A DNA stretch of 64,000 nucleotides, taken from NCBI RefSeq assembly GCF_020131355.1, contig NZ_JAHLEL010000038.1:1-64000 (forward strand), given 5' to 3'. Each line of letters begins with the position of its first letter. The stretch's first letter is position 1. The notes under the pieces were generated by a model that was not told where the DNA came from, ran no database searches, and saw only the letters and a list, made by a program, of their open reading frames with translations. This document shows positions 16,599 through 25,081 of this stretch, piece by piece. Source of the DNA: Pseudonocardia sp. ICBG1293. GTDB lineage: Bacteria > Actinomycetota > Actinomycetes > Mycobacteriales > Pseudonocardiaceae. The translations under genes and the position numbers were made by a program.

Positions 16599-17393
16599 TC
16601 ACCGCAGGCCGTCCGGGAGGAGCTGGGCGAGCCGTCGCACCGCGCGGTGCTGCAGGGCCTTCACCGCGCCCTCGTTGCGGTCCATCAGCTCGGCGGTCTC
16701 GGCGACCGAGAGCCCCTTGAGGAACCGGTACTGGATGCATTCGCGCTGGTCGGAGTTCAGCTTGGCGATCGAGGCCAGCAGCTCGTCGTTGGTGGCCATG
16801 TCGAGCACCTGCTGCTCGGGCCCACTGGTGCTCGGCGACAGCTCGACGATCTCCGAGGTCGTCTGCTCCAGCCGGAACCGGCTCGACTTCACGTAGTCGA
16901 AGATCAGGTTCCGGGCGATGGTGACGAACCAGGCCCCGATGTCACGGCCCTGGTAGCTGACCGAGGAGATCCGGCGCAGGGCACGGACGAACGTCTCCTG
17001 TGTCACGTCCTCGGCGAACGAGCGGTCGCCCATCCGGAAGAGCACGTACCGGAAGACGACGTCGTGGTAGCGCTCGTACAGCCCACCGAACGCGGCCGCG
17101 TCGCCGGCCTGGCAGGCCTCCACCAGGGCCCACGAGCTGTTCGCGTCCTCGACGGCGCGGGCGGCCTCGTCGGCCGGGTCGGCCTCGGGGCGGCGGAGCT
17201 CCTGCGAGATCTGCGGTGCCTGTCGTGGCATCGGCATGTCCTGCTCGGTACGGCCGGGCGGACCCGACCGGGTGGTCCGGCCGTCCGGGCGGTGTGGGGC
17301 GGAACGTGCGGGGTACGTAGGCGGAGCGTCGACCAGGGGAGCGGACGCGATCGGCCCCGTCGGCTGGGACGGAGCAGAGGTCGCTGAAGTCAC
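16599..17393 (-). CDS. ECF RNA polymerase sigma factor, BldN-type
   Basis: A 264-residue ECF sigma factor. Region 2 (about residues 85-160) shows GDAAAFGGLYERYHDVVFRY, the core-binding DRSFAEDVTQETFVRALRRI and the -10 recognition helix GAWFVTIARNLIFDY. Region 4 (about 195-260) shows LNSDQRECIQYRFLKGLSVA, ETAELMDRNEGAVKALQHRA and VRRLAQLL. A proline-rich N-terminal extension of about 85 residues precedes region 2, comparable in length to the pro-sequence I recall for Streptomyces BldN. The neighbouring membrane protein and rex-hemACD synteny support BldN identity. GTG 17393 has GGGGAGG five bases upstream; ATG 17537, overlapping the stop of a small upstream frame, and ATG 17237 are alternatives. 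Role: developmental or envelope gene control, inferred. Confidence 0.85.
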   Translation of the reverse strand: MTSATSAPSQPTGPIASAPLVDAPPTYPARSAPHRPDGRTTRSGPPGRTEQDMPMPRQAPQISQELRRPEADPADEAARAVEDANSSWALVEACQAGDAAAFGGLYERYHDVVFRYVLFRMGDRSFAEDVTQETFVRALRRISSVSYQGRDIGAWFVTIARNLIFDYVKSSRFRLEQTTSEIVELSPSTSGPEQQVLDMATNDELLASIAKLNSDQRECIQYRFLKGLSVAETAELMDRNEGAVKALQHRAVRRLAQLLPDGLR

Positions 17394-17533
17394 GGACACC
17401 TCCCCGTCCGGCTGGGGGCGGACGGTGTCGGGTCTGTCCTGGCCGGGTTCGGGGGCCCGGGTCGGACGGACGGTCTCGGGGACGGTCTCGGAACGCTGCT
17501 GTCGCAGCAGGCGGTGCGGTCGCATCGGCCGGG

Positions 17534-17656
17534 TCATGGATCCCGGGGGGTCGGACGGGGGACGGCTCGGCGGGCGACCGGGTCGGCGGGGACCGCCGGC
17601 GCGTCCCGCGCGGCGCGGCGCGGTGTGCGCCGTGGCGCGCTGGCGTCGAGCTGCAT
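17534..17656 (-). CDS. Possible 40-residue upstream peptide before the sigma gene
   Basis: A short frame beginning with ATG 17656, preceded by GGGAG at four bases. It encodes an Arg/Pro/Ala-rich peptide ([20 protein letters not shown]...) and ends in a TGA that overlaps an in-frame ATG of the sigma gene at 17537. The overlap and Shine-Dalgarno hint at a translated leader coupled to a long form of the sigma factor. Composition is what any open frame in this DNA would give, so support is weak. Confidence 0.2.
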   Translation of the reverse strand: MQLDASAPRRTPRRAARDAPAVPADPVARRAVPRPTPRDP

Positions 17657-17953
17657 GCCACTCCCTCGGGTGAGTCGCGCGACGAACCGGCGATCCACGC
17701 GTTGAACGTCATGTAGCGGCGGAGCATAGACGTCTGTCGAGTGGCGCAACGCACTCGCCGCCTCTCGTCGCGCGCCGTTCCGGCGAGCGGCCCGATACGC
17801 GCGGTGGACGAACCGTGCGCGAAGCGTGTCCGAATCGACACGTGGCGTACACAGCGGTGAGCGGTCCCTCGCGACACGACGGTCGTCGACGGGTTTGGAA
17901 CACTGATCCCGACGCGTGCCGACGAGCCGACCCCGCCCCGGCGGGGTCCGAGG
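17657..17953. other. Divergent intergenic region, sigma gene and AMP-ligase gene
   Basis: About 300 bases (560 if the sigma gene starts at 17393) separating minus-strand sigma from plus-strand ligase. It must hold both promoters. I see no clear -10/-35 pair, palindrome or RNA element; the stretch 17700-17830 is relatively less GC-skewed. Confidence 0.5.
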
Positions 17954-19570
17954 ATGGAGACCGCCGTGCCGAGTTCCGACCCCGTGCCGGGCCACCGTCC
18001 CGACCGGCCCACCCACCTCGCCGACCTGGTGGCGCGCAACGCCTCCGAGCGTCCCGGGCACGACGCCGTCCGTGATCTGTCCGGCGCCGCGCCGCGCACC
18101 CTGACCTGGGCGGCGTTCGACGCCGCGGTCTCCGCCGAGGCCGCCCGGCTGCGGGCGGCGGGGGTCCGCCACGGTGACCGGGTCGCGATCGGCCTGCCCG
18201 ACGGGGCCGACTACTGCGTGGCGCTGTTCGGCGCGCTGCGGGCCGACGCGGTCGTCGTACCGTTCGGCGCGGGCTCGGTGACCCGCGAGCTCGAGGTCGT
18301 GCTCGACCAGGCCCGGCCGGTCGCGGTCGTCGCCCGGCCCGACGACGCGGTCGCGGCCGGCTGTGCCGAGGGTGTCGGCGCGCGCCTGCTGGGCCCGCCG
18401 GACCCGGGCGCCCCGGTGCCGGACGCCCCGGTCGACCGGGCCCCGGCCGATCCCGAGCGCGTCGCGCTGGTCGTGTTCACCTCCGGCACCACCGGGCGCC
18501 CGCGCGGGGTGCAACTGTCGCACCGCGCGCTGCTGGCCAACCGCGAGCAGGCCGGTGCGCTCCGCCCGGCCCCGGTCAACGGGGTGGACCGGGTCCTGCT
18601 GACGCTGCCGCTGTTCCACGTCTACGGCCTCGCGGCCGGGCTGCTGCAGGTCTGCTGGACCGGCGCCACCGTGGTCCTGCCCGGCCGGTTCTCCCCGGAG
18701 CGGCTGGCCGAGGCGGTGGTGGAGGAGCGGGTCAGCGTCGTCGCCGGGGTGCCGTCGATGTTCCGCATGCTGCTCGACCTGGGGCCCGAGCGGCTGCGCG
18801 CCGCGATGGCCGGGGTGCGGCTGTGCACCTCCGGCGGCGCACCGCTGCCCGCGGGCTGGCTCTCGGACTTCCGGGCGGCGAGCGGGCTGGACCTGCACGA
18901 GGGCTACGGACTCACCGAGTGCGGGCCCGTCGTCACCAGCAACGACCTGGGCCGCCCGGCCAAACCCGGCTCGGTCGGGCAGGTGCTGCCCGGTGTCGAG
19001 CTGCGCCTGGTCGACGCCGACGGGCAGCCGATGGAGCGCAGGGAGGAGCCGGAGCCCGAGCCGCGTGGCGAGGACCCGCTGGACGACCTCGACTACGACG
19101 ACGGCACCGACCCGTCCGACGACACCGGGCTGATCGCGGTGCGCGGGCCGAACCTGTTCTCCGGCTACTGGCCCGACGGCTCCGGCGGCCCCGGCGAGGA
19201 CGGCTGGTTCGTCACCGCCGACGTCGGCTACCTCGACACCGACGGCGACCTGTTCCTCGTCGACCGGTCCTCGGACCTGGTCATCGTCAACGGCTTCAAC
19301 GTCTACCCGCGCGAGGTCGAACAGGTCGTCGCCGAGCTCGACGCGGTGGCCGAGGTGGCCGTGGTCGGGGTGCCCGACGACCGGACCGGCGCCGCGGTCA
19401 AGGCCGTGATCGTGCCCGTCGCGGGTGCCGGGCTCACCGAGGAGACGGTCGCCGCGCACTGCGCGACCCGGCTCGCCCGGTTCAAGCGGCCCGCGGTCGT
19501 CGCGTTCGTCGACGAGCTTCCCCGCACCCCGACGGGCAAGATCGCCCGGAGGACACTGGCGAGGATGTGA
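17954..19570 (+). CDS. AMP-dependent acyl-CoA synthetase/ligase
   Basis: A 538-residue ANL-superfamily adenylating enzyme. The phosphate loop is VVFTSGTTGRPRGVQLSH (about residues 173-190); the A5 motif is HEGYGLTECGPVV; the hinge Asp region is DLFLVDRSSDLVIVNGFNVY; and the catalytic lysine is in TPTGKIARRTLARM at the C-terminus. An acidic insertion (about residues 357-392, rich in E, P and D) interrupts the region before the hinge. ATG 17954 has GAGGA just upstream. It forms a tight cluster with the glutaredoxin-like and molybdoenzyme genes (spacing one base and a four-base overlap). The substrate is likely a medium or long acyl acid but is not predictable; no acyl-carrier or PKS gene is nearby. 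Confidence 0.88.
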   Translation: METAVPSSDPVPGHRPDRPTHLADLVARNASERPGHDAVRDLSGAAPRTLTWAAFDAAVSAEAARLRAAGVRHGDRVAIGLPDGADYCVALFGALRADAVVVPFGAGSVTRELEVVLDQARPVAVVARPDDAVAAGCAEGVGARLLGPPDPGAPVPDAPVDRAPADPERVALVVFTSGTTGRPRGVQLSHRALLANREQAGALRPAPVNGVDRVLLTLPLFHVYGLAAGLLQVCWTGATVVLPGRFSPERLAEAVVEERVSVVAGVPSMFRMLLDLGPERLRAAMAGVRLCTSGGAPLPAGWLSDFRAASGLDLHEGYGLTECGPVVTSNDLGRPAKPGSVGQVLPGVELRLVDADGQPMERREEPEPEPRGEDPLDDLDYDDGTDPSDDTGLIAVRGPNLFSGYWPDGSGGPGEDGWFVTADVGYLDTDGDLFLVDRSSDLVIVNGFNVYPREVEQVVAELDAVAEVAVVGVPDDRTGAAVKAVIVPVAGAGLTEETVAAHCATRLARFKRPAVVAFVDELPRTPTGKIARRTLARM

Positions 19571-19571
19571 G

Positions 19572-19808
19572 ATGCGGGTACGACTGCTGACCCGGGTGGG
19601 CTGGCACCTGTGCGACGAGGCCGCCGAGGTGCTGGCGCGGGTGTGCGCCGAGACCGGCACCGGCTGGGACACCCTGGACGTGGACTCCGACGACGAGCTG
19701 CGTGCCGAGTACGGCGACCAGGTGCCGGTGGTGCTGCTCGACGGCCGTGAGCACGACTCGTTCCGGGTCGACGAGGAGCGCCTGCGCGCGGACCTGGCCC
19801 GGCCGTGA
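19572..19808 (+). CDS. Glutaredoxin-like protein (DUF836 type) lacking the first cysteine
   Basis: A 78-residue thioredoxin-fold protein at the position of Rv0508. The usual actinobacterial active site (CxLC) reads RVGWHLCDEA here: Trp11 takes the place of the first Cys and only Cys14 remains. The cis-proline region QVPVVLLDGRE and the strand order are normal. A monothiol role or a purely structural one is possible; dithiol exchange is not. ATG 19572 starts one base after the ligase stop and its own stop overlaps the molybdoenzyme GTG (GTGA), so the three genes are one unit. Confidence 0.82.
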   Translation: MRVRLLTRVGWHLCDEAAEVLARVCAETGTGWDTLDVDSDDELRAEYGDQVPVVLLDGREHDSFRVDEERLRADLARP

Positions 19809-21490
19809 CCCCGGCACCCGAGGGGTCGGCCGCGCCTCCCGACGGCTCGGCGCCCGCCCCCGCCGGGACGACCGGGTCGCGGGCCCGTCCGGTGCCCCCG
19901 GCCCGCACCGCCCTGGCCGGGCTCGCCGCGGCCGCGGCGGGTGTCGGTGCAGGCCAGGCGCTCGCACTGCTGATCGCCCCGGCGGCCGGGCCGGTGAACG
20001 CCGTCGCCGAACAGGTCGTGGCGCTCACCCCGCCCGCGCTGGCCGGTGCGGCGACGGTCGGGGCCGGGATCGGCAGCCGCCACACCGTCGTCGCGGGGGT
20101 GCTCGTGGTGCTGGCCCTGGCCGCGGCCGGGCTCGGCGCGCTGTCGCGCCGCTCGCCCTGGCCGGGGGCGTGGGGGCTGGCCGTGCTCGGGCTGCTGGGC
20201 GTCGCCGCGGCGGGGACGGCCTCGAACGCCGGTCAGCTCGACGTCGTCCCCGCCGGGGCGGGGGTCGTCGTCGCGGTGACGGTCTTCCGGAAGCTGCACG
20301 CCCTGGCGTCCCGGATCCCCGCGCCGACCGCGGCCGGGACCCTGCCGGACGGGCGCCCCGTCCGGTCGTCGCTGACCCGGCGGAGGTTCCTGCGCACCAC
20401 GGCGGTGGCGGGTGCCGGCGGCGTCGTGCTGGGCGCCGGGGCCGCGGTCGCGGCACCGCTGCTGCCCTCGGGCCGGATCGGGCCCGAGCGCGACGCCCTC
20501 ACCGCCCGGCTCCGGACCCTCGCCGCGCAGGGGCGGATCGCCCCCGCCCCGGCACTGCCCGCCGGGGCGCAGGTGCCGGGTGCGGCCGCGTTCACCACGG
20601 CCGTCGACGACTTCTACCGCATCGACACGGCGCTGCGGGTCCCGTCGGTCGACCCGGCGTCGTGGACCCTGCGGGTGCACGGGCAGGTCGGGCGGGAGCT
20701 CCTGGTCACCCTCGACGACCTGCTGGCCCGCCCGCTGGTCGAGCGCTGGGTGACGATGGCCTGCGTCTCCAACGACGTCGGCGGCGACCTCGTCTCCACC
20801 ACCCGGTTCACCGGGGTCGAGCTCGCGCCGCTGCTCGCCGCCGCGGCCCCCGACCCGGCCGCGGACCAGGCGTTGTCCACCTCGAGCGACGGCTGGACCG
20901 CGGGGAGCCCGTCGTCGGTGCTGCTCGACCCCGCGCACGGCGCGCTGCTCGCGGTCGCGATGGCGGGCCCGGACGGCCCGGTCGCGCTGCCGCCCGAGCA
21001 CGGTTTCCCGGTGCGGATCGTGGTCCCCGGCCTCTACGGCTACGTCTCGGCCACCAAGTGGGTCACCGACATCGAGTTCACGACCTTCGGTGCCCGGGCC
21101 GACTACTGGCGTGCCCGCGGGTGGGCCCCGCCCGGGCCGATGGAGACGGCGGCGCGGATCGAGTCCCCCGCGTCGTACGCGAGCGTGCCCGCGGGCCGGG
21201 TCGTGGTGACCGGCACCGCGTGGGCGGTGCCCCGGGGGATCAGCCGGGTCGAGGTCGGTGTGCAGGACGGTGACGCGGCCGGGTCCTGGGTCGCCGCCGA
21301 GCTGGCGCCGGTGCCGTCCGGCGGGGTGACCTGGCGGCAGTGGCGCGCCGAGCTGGACCTGCCGCCGGGCGGGTACACGCTGGTGTGCCGCGCCACCGAC
21401 GGCGACGGTGTCGTGCAGACCGCCGAGCGCCGCTCCCCCCTGCCGGGTGCGGCGACCGGGTGGCCGACCCGCACCGTGACCGTGACCTGA
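19805..21490 (+). CDS. Membrane-anchored molybdopterin-dependent oxidoreductase (sulfite oxidase fold)
   Basis: A 561-residue protein. The N-terminal third carries about four to five hydrophobic helices (from ALAGLAAAAAGVGAGQALAL to VVVAVTV). Then comes a twin-arginine-like stretch SLTRRRFLRTTAVAGAGG (about 187-204) with a hydrophobic segment. The oxidoreductase molybdopterin-binding domain (about 265-440) follows, where Cys320 in WVTMACVSNDVGG is the predicted molybdenum ligand and GFPVRIVVPGLYGY is a fold signature. A C-terminal Mo-co dimerisation-like beta domain (about 455-555) ends it. The active site should face outside the cell. Such actinobacterial proteins are annotated sulfite-oxidase or nitrate-reductase-like; the substrate is unknown. 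GTG 19805 overlaps the upstream stop. Confidence 0.87.
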   Translation: MTPAPEGSAAPPDGSAPAPAGTTGSRARPVPPARTALAGLAAAAAGVGAGQALALLIAPAAGPVNAVAEQVVALTPPALAGAATVGAGIGSRHTVVAGVLVVLALAAAGLGALSRRSPWPGAWGLAVLGLLGVAAAGTASNAGQLDVVPAGAGVVVAVTVFRKLHALASRIPAPTAAGTLPDGRPVRSSLTRRRFLRTTAVAGAGGVVLGAGAAVAAPLLPSGRIGPERDALTARLRTLAAQGRIAPAPALPAGAQVPGAAAFTTAVDDFYRIDTALRVPSVDPASWTLRVHGQVGRELLVTLDDLLARPLVERWVTMACVSNDVGGDLVSTTRFTGVELAPLLAAAAPDPAADQALSTSSDGWTAGSPSSVLLDPAHGALLAVAMAGPDGPVALPPEHGFPVRIVVPGLYGYVSATKWVTDIEFTTFGARADYWRARGWAPPGPMETAARIESPASYASVPAGRVVVTGTAWAVPRGISRVEVGVQDGDAAGSWVAAELAPVPSGGVTWRQWRAELDLPPGGYTLVCRATDGDGVVQTAERRSPLPGAATGWPTRTVTVT

Positions 21491-21670
21491 GCCTCCCGAC
21501 CGCCCCCGCGGCGGAGAGGTGTGTCACGGCCGGTCGCGGGCCACGTCCGACGGTGGTGTCGTGGAGGTCGACGTGGCGTCCGTCGCACGACGAGCGGTTC
21601 CTGCCCGTCGATCACCGGTAGCTCCAGGTCAGGGGCCCGGGAGAGCACGGAGAGGACCAAGATCGCAACT

Positions 21671-21688
21671 TTGTGCGTGCCTTCACAA
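21671..21688. promoter_or_regulatory. Rex operator overlapping the rex promoter
   Basis: TTGTGCGTGCCTTCACAA matches the Rex-operator pattern TTGTGAAnnnnTTCACAA in 12 of 14 defined positions, with a perfect right half. TTGTGC at its left edge is also a plausible -35, placed 17 bases before TACCGT (21694-21699), so bound Rex would block RNA polymerase. This implies NADH-sensitive autoregulation of rex-hemACD. Confidence 0.75.
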
Positions 21689-21693
21689 GCGGC

Positions 21694-21699
21694 TACCGT
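21694..21699 (+). promoter_or_regulatory. -10 element of rex-hemACD
   Basis: TACCGT fits TAnnnT and is spaced 17 bases from the TTGTGC at 21671-21676. Transcription would begin near 21706, giving a leader of about 250 bases. Confidence 0.5.
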
Positions 21700-21955
21700 G
21701 GGTTCCCGTCGCCGGACCCGGTGGCACGGAGCCCCCGGGGCGCCGCGGACGCCGGGCCTCGTCCGTCCGCATCCCGACCGGCCCGTCCGGCCGGTCCGTG
21801 GGCGTGCCACGAGTCCGCCGTCGACCGGTACCTGCACACCCCCGACCGGAGCCCGCCCAGTCTCGATGACCGACCGCCCACGGACAAGCCCCCGTGCGCA
21901 GGACGGCCGCCGGGACGCCCGGCCGCCCGCGACCGACACCCGAGGAGGACGGCCC

Positions 21956-22684
21956 ATGACCCTGCCGCCCGAGTCCGGTGCCGCCGCGCCCGAGGGCAAC
22001 GGCGAGCGCCCCGCGCGCCCGGTGCCGGAGGCGACCGTGTCCCGGCTCGCCGTGTACCTGAGGGTGCTCGGTGAGCTGCGGGAGGCCGGGGTCGAGACGG
22101 TGTCGTCCGAGGAGCTCGCCGGTGCCTCCGGGGTCAACTCGGCCAAGCTCCGCAAGGACCTGTCCTACCTGGGCTCCTACGGCGTGCGCGGCGTCGGCTA
22201 CGACGTCACGTCGCTGCAGGGGCGGCTGCAGGGCGAGCTGGGCATGGACCACCGGCAGTCGGTCGCGCTGGTCGGCGTCGGCAACCTGGGGCACGCGCTG
22301 GCCGGCTACACCGGGTTCGCGGGCCGCGGGTTCCCGGTCAGCACCCTGTTCGACGTCGACGACGAGCTCGTCGGCAGTGAGATCAACGGCATCCGGGTGC
22401 GGCACGTGCGCGAGATCCCCGAGGTGTGCGCCGAGGGCGGCGTGACCATCGGGATGATCGCGACGCCGGGCCCGGCGGCCCAGAAGGTCTGCGACCTGCT
22501 CGTGGCGGCCGGTGTGCAGTCCATCCTCAATTTCGCTCCGGTACTGCTCTCGGTCCCGGACGACGTCGAGGTCCGCAAGGTCGACCTGTCGGTCGAGCTG
22601 CAGGTCCTCGCGTTCCACGTGGCGCGACGGCACACCGGTGCCGCCGCGGTGACGGACAAGACGAACGAATCGGTGGTGTCGTAG
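21956..22684 (+). CDS. rex: Redox-sensing transcriptional repressor Rex
   Basis: A 242-residue repressor. It has an N-terminal winged helix (about 25-85: [46 protein letters not shown]) and a Rossmann domain (about 100-220) with the NAD(H) motif [18 protein letters not shown]-terminal domain-swapped helix [13 protein letters not shown] follows, and the tail is variable. Rex leaves DNA when NADH/NAD+ rises, de-repressing respiratory genes. GAGGAGGACGGCCC precedes ATG 21956. It is the first gene of rex-hemA-hemC-hemD, as in Streptomyces coelicolor, where Rex controls this operon, cyd and nuo. A Rex site overlaps its own promoter and another lies before nuoA. Confidence 0.95.
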   Translation: MTLPPESGAAAPEGNGERPARPVPEATVSRLAVYLRVLGELREAGVETVSSEELAGASGVNSAKLRKDLSYLGSYGVRGVGYDVTSLQGRLQGELGMDHRQSVALVGVGNLGHALAGYTGFAGRGFPVSTLFDVDDELVGSEINGIRVRHVREIPEVCAEGGVTIGMIATPGPAAQKVCDLLVAAGVQSILNFAPVLLSVPDDVEVRKVDLSVELQVLAFHVARRHTGAAAVTDKTNESVVS

Positions 22685-22689
22685 AAGCC

Positions 22690-24111
22690 ATGAGCGTCCT
22701 CGTGGTCGGCCTGTCGCACCGCAGCGCGCCGGTCGAGGTGCTGGAGCGCCTCGCGGTCGCGCCAGGTGACGTGCCCAAGCTGCTTGAGGAGATGCTCGAC
22801 CGCGCGCACGTCGAGGAGGCCGTCGTCCTCTCCACGTGCAACCGGATCGAGATCTGTGCGGTCGTGGACGCGTTCCACGGCGGCCTCGGCGACGTCACCG
22901 ACGTCCTCGGCACCCACGCCGGGTTCCCGATCGGCGAGCTGTCGGAGCACCTGTTCGTGCACTACGCCGGGTCGGCGGTGCAGCACCTGTTCGCGCTGGC
23001 CGCGGGCCTGGACTCGATGGTGGTCGGCGAGTCGCAGATCCTCGGGCAGCTGCGCGGTGCCTACGCCGCGGCGGACTCCGCGGGCGCGGTCGGCAAGGTG
23101 CTGCACGAGCTGGTGCAGCAGGCGCTGCGCGTCGGCAAGCGGGTGCACGCCGGCACCGGCATCGACGAGGCGGGCGCCTCGGTCGTGTCGGAGGCCCTGC
23201 GCGACGCCGACCGCGAGCTCGGCGGCGCCGGCCTGGCCGGGCGTCGCGCCGTGGTGGTCGGGGCGGGTGCGATGGGCGCGCTGGCCGCTGCGCACCTGCG
23301 CCGGGCCGGGGCGGGCGAGATCGTGGTGCTGAACCGGTCCGCAGAGCGCGGCGAGCGGCTCGTCGAGAAGATCGTGGAGCACGCCGACCCGGGCACCACC
23401 GCGCGGTACGCCGCGATGGACGACCTGGCCGCCGAGCTGCGCTCCGCGGACCTGCTGCTGGCCTGCACCGGCTCGATCGGCCACGTCGTCGGTGTCGAGC
23501 CGGTCACCGAGGCGCTGGCCGGCCGGACCTCGCCGCTGGTCGTGTGCGACCTGGGCCTGCCGCGCGACGTCGACCCGGCGGTCGGTGAGCTGACCGGCGT
23601 GCGGATGGTCGACCTGATCACGCTGCAGCGCAGGCTGCTCGACGTCGCCGACGGTGGTTCGGTCGCCGCGGCGCAGGAGATGGTCGACGCCGAGGCCCAG
23701 CAGTACCTGGCCGGGCAGCGTTCGGCCGAGGTCACGCCGACGGTCACCGCGCTGCGCCGACGGGCATCGGAGGTCGTCGACGCCGAGCTGCTGCGCCTGG
23801 ACTCGCGGCTGCCCGACCTGGACGGGCACGTGCGCGAGGAGCTCTCGCGGACCGTGCGCCGGGTCGTCGACAAGCTGCTGCACACCCCCACCGTCCAGGT
23901 GAAGCGCCTGGCCGAGGGACCGGACGGGGACAGCTACGCCGCCGCGCTGCGGACCCTGTTCGAGCTCGACCCGCAGGCCGCCGCCGCGGTCGCCGCCCCG
24001 GTCCGGGGCGCCGACGCGAGCGTCGACGGCGGGGACGTCACCGCGGCCCTGAACGCCCCGCTCGACGCCACACCGTCGATCGGGTCCCGTCCCCCGGAGC
24101 AGATCACGTGA
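22690..24111 (+). CDS. hemA: Glutamyl-tRNA reductase
   Basis: A 473-residue enzyme reducing glutamyl-tRNA(Glu) to glutamate-1-semialdehyde, the first committed step of C5 haem synthesis. The N-terminal catalytic domain has [18 protein letters not shown] and the nucleophile Cys50 in [30 protein letters not shown] and the NADPH-binding [20 protein letters not shown] follow. A long C-terminal helix gives the dimerisation domain, with a variable tail of about 50 residues. ATG 22690 is five bases after the rex stop. The stop overlaps hemC (GTGA). Co-transcription with rex links haem supply to redox state. Confidence 0.96.
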   Translation: MSVLVVGLSHRSAPVEVLERLAVAPGDVPKLLEEMLDRAHVEEAVVLSTCNRIEICAVVDAFHGGLGDVTDVLGTHAGFPIGELSEHLFVHYAGSAVQHLFALAAGLDSMVVGESQILGQLRGAYAAADSAGAVGKVLHELVQQALRVGKRVHAGTGIDEAGASVVSEALRDADRELGGAGLAGRRAVVVGAGAMGALAAAHLRRAGAGEIVVLNRSAERGERLVEKIVEHADPGTTARYAAMDDLAAELRSADLLLACTGSIGHVVGVEPVTEALAGRTSPLVVCDLGLPRDVDPAVGELTGVRMVDLITLQRRLLDVADGGSVAAAQEMVDAEAQQYLAGQRSAEVTPTVTALRRRASEVVDAELLRLDSRLPDLDGHVREELSRTVRRVVDKLLHTPTVQVKRLAEGPDGDSYAAALRTLFELDPQAAAAVAAPVRGADASVDGGDVTAALNAPLDATPSIGSRPPEQIT

Positions 24112-25064
24112 GCGTCCTGAAGATCGGCACCCGGCCGTCGAGGCTGGCGGTCGCGCAGTCCACCACCGTCGCCGACCGGCTCATCGCCGCGGGACACCCG
24201 TGCGAGCTGGTGACCATCTCGACCAGCGGTGACCGCTCCTCGGCGCCGATCCACCAGATCGGCGTCGGGGTGTTCGTCTCGCAGCTGCGCGACGCGCTGT
24301 ACGCCGGCGAGATCGACGTCGCTGTGCACTCGTACAAGGACCTGCCGAGCGCGCAGCCCGAGGGGCTGACGATCGCGGCGGTCCCGGAGCGCGAGGACGT
24401 CCGTGACGCGCTGGTCAGCGGCGGCCGTGTGCTCGGGGAACTGGGCCGCGGGGCCCGGGTCGGGACGGGGTCGCCGCGCCGCACGGTGCAGCTCAACGCG
24501 CTCGGCCAGGGCCTCGAGGTGCTGCCGATCCGCGGCAACGTCGACACCCGGATCGGGAAGGTCCGCTCCGGGGAGCTCGACGCGGTGGTGGTGGCCGCGG
24601 CCGGGCTGCGCAGGCTGGGCCGGGTCGACGAGGCCGACGAGCTGATCGACCCGCTGCAGATGCTGCCCGCGCCCGCTCAGGGCGCACTGGCGATCGAGTG
24701 CCGCACCGGGGACACCGACCTGGTGTCGGTCCTGGCCGCGGTGCTGGACGACAGCGCGGTGCACCTCGCCGTCGCCGCCGAGCGCGCGGTGCTGGCCGGG
24801 CTGGACGCCGAGTGCACCACCCCCGTCGGGGCGCTCGCAGAGGTGGTCTCCGACCTCGACGACGACGGGCACGCCGTGGACCGGCTGTCGCTGCGCGGCG
24901 CGCTGGGGATCGGTGACATCGCCGGGGGCGACGTGGTGCGCGCCTCGGCCACCGGGGACATGGACGACGCAGAGAAGCTCGGGGCCGTCGTCGCCCACGA
25001 GCTCCTCGACCTGGGAGCCGAGGACCTGCCCCCCGCAGGCCCCGGTGGTCCCGCCAACCGCTGA
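24108..25064 (+). CDS. hemC: Hydroxymethylbilane synthase (porphobilinogen deaminase)
   Basis: A 318-residue enzyme joining four porphobilinogens into hydroxymethylbilane. Motifs: [13 protein letters not shown] at the N-terminus, catalytic D78 in [33 protein letters not shown], and the dipyrromethane-cofactor cysteine C236 in [10 protein letters not shown]. Length is typical (about 310). GTG 24108 overlaps the hemA stop by four bases. Third gene of the rex-hem operon. Confidence 0.96.
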   Translation: MSVLKIGTRPSRLAVAQSTTVADRLIAAGHPCELVTISTSGDRSSAPIHQIGVGVFVSQLRDALYAGEIDVAVHSYKDLPSAQPEGLTIAAVPEREDVRDALVSGGRVLGELGRGARVGTGSPRRTVQLNALGQGLEVLPIRGNVDTRIGKVRSGELDAVVVAAAGLRRLGRVDEADELIDPLQMLPAPAQGALAIECRTGDTDLVSVLAAVLDDSAVHLAVAAERAVLAGLDAECTTPVGALAEVVSDLDDDGHAVDRLSLRGALGIGDIAGGDVVRASATGDMDDAEKLGAVVAHELLDLGAEDLPPAGPGGPANR

Positions 25065-25081
25065 TTCGGGAGCTTCGTGAC

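Larger units (their letters stand above)
21491..21955. other. Intergenic region upstream of rex
   Basis: 465 bases. It contains the Rex operator-like site (21671-21688) and the matching -10 (21694-21699). Downstream is a leader of about 250 bases with no recognisable riboswitch. The rex frame is open across part of it but carries no homology before ATG 21956. Confidence 0.6.

Noticed and set aside
17534-21001. A 1155-codon open frame on the minus strand opposite the ligase and molybdoenzyme genes
   Set aside because: It is the antisense shadow expected in 74% G+C DNA. The protein is a featureless Arg/Gly/Asp/Val string without any family motif, while the plus-strand genes show clear domains.
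21706-21955. A riboswitch in the long rex leader
   Set aside because: No conserved box of a cobalamin, haem-related or other known riboswitch could be recognised by eye.
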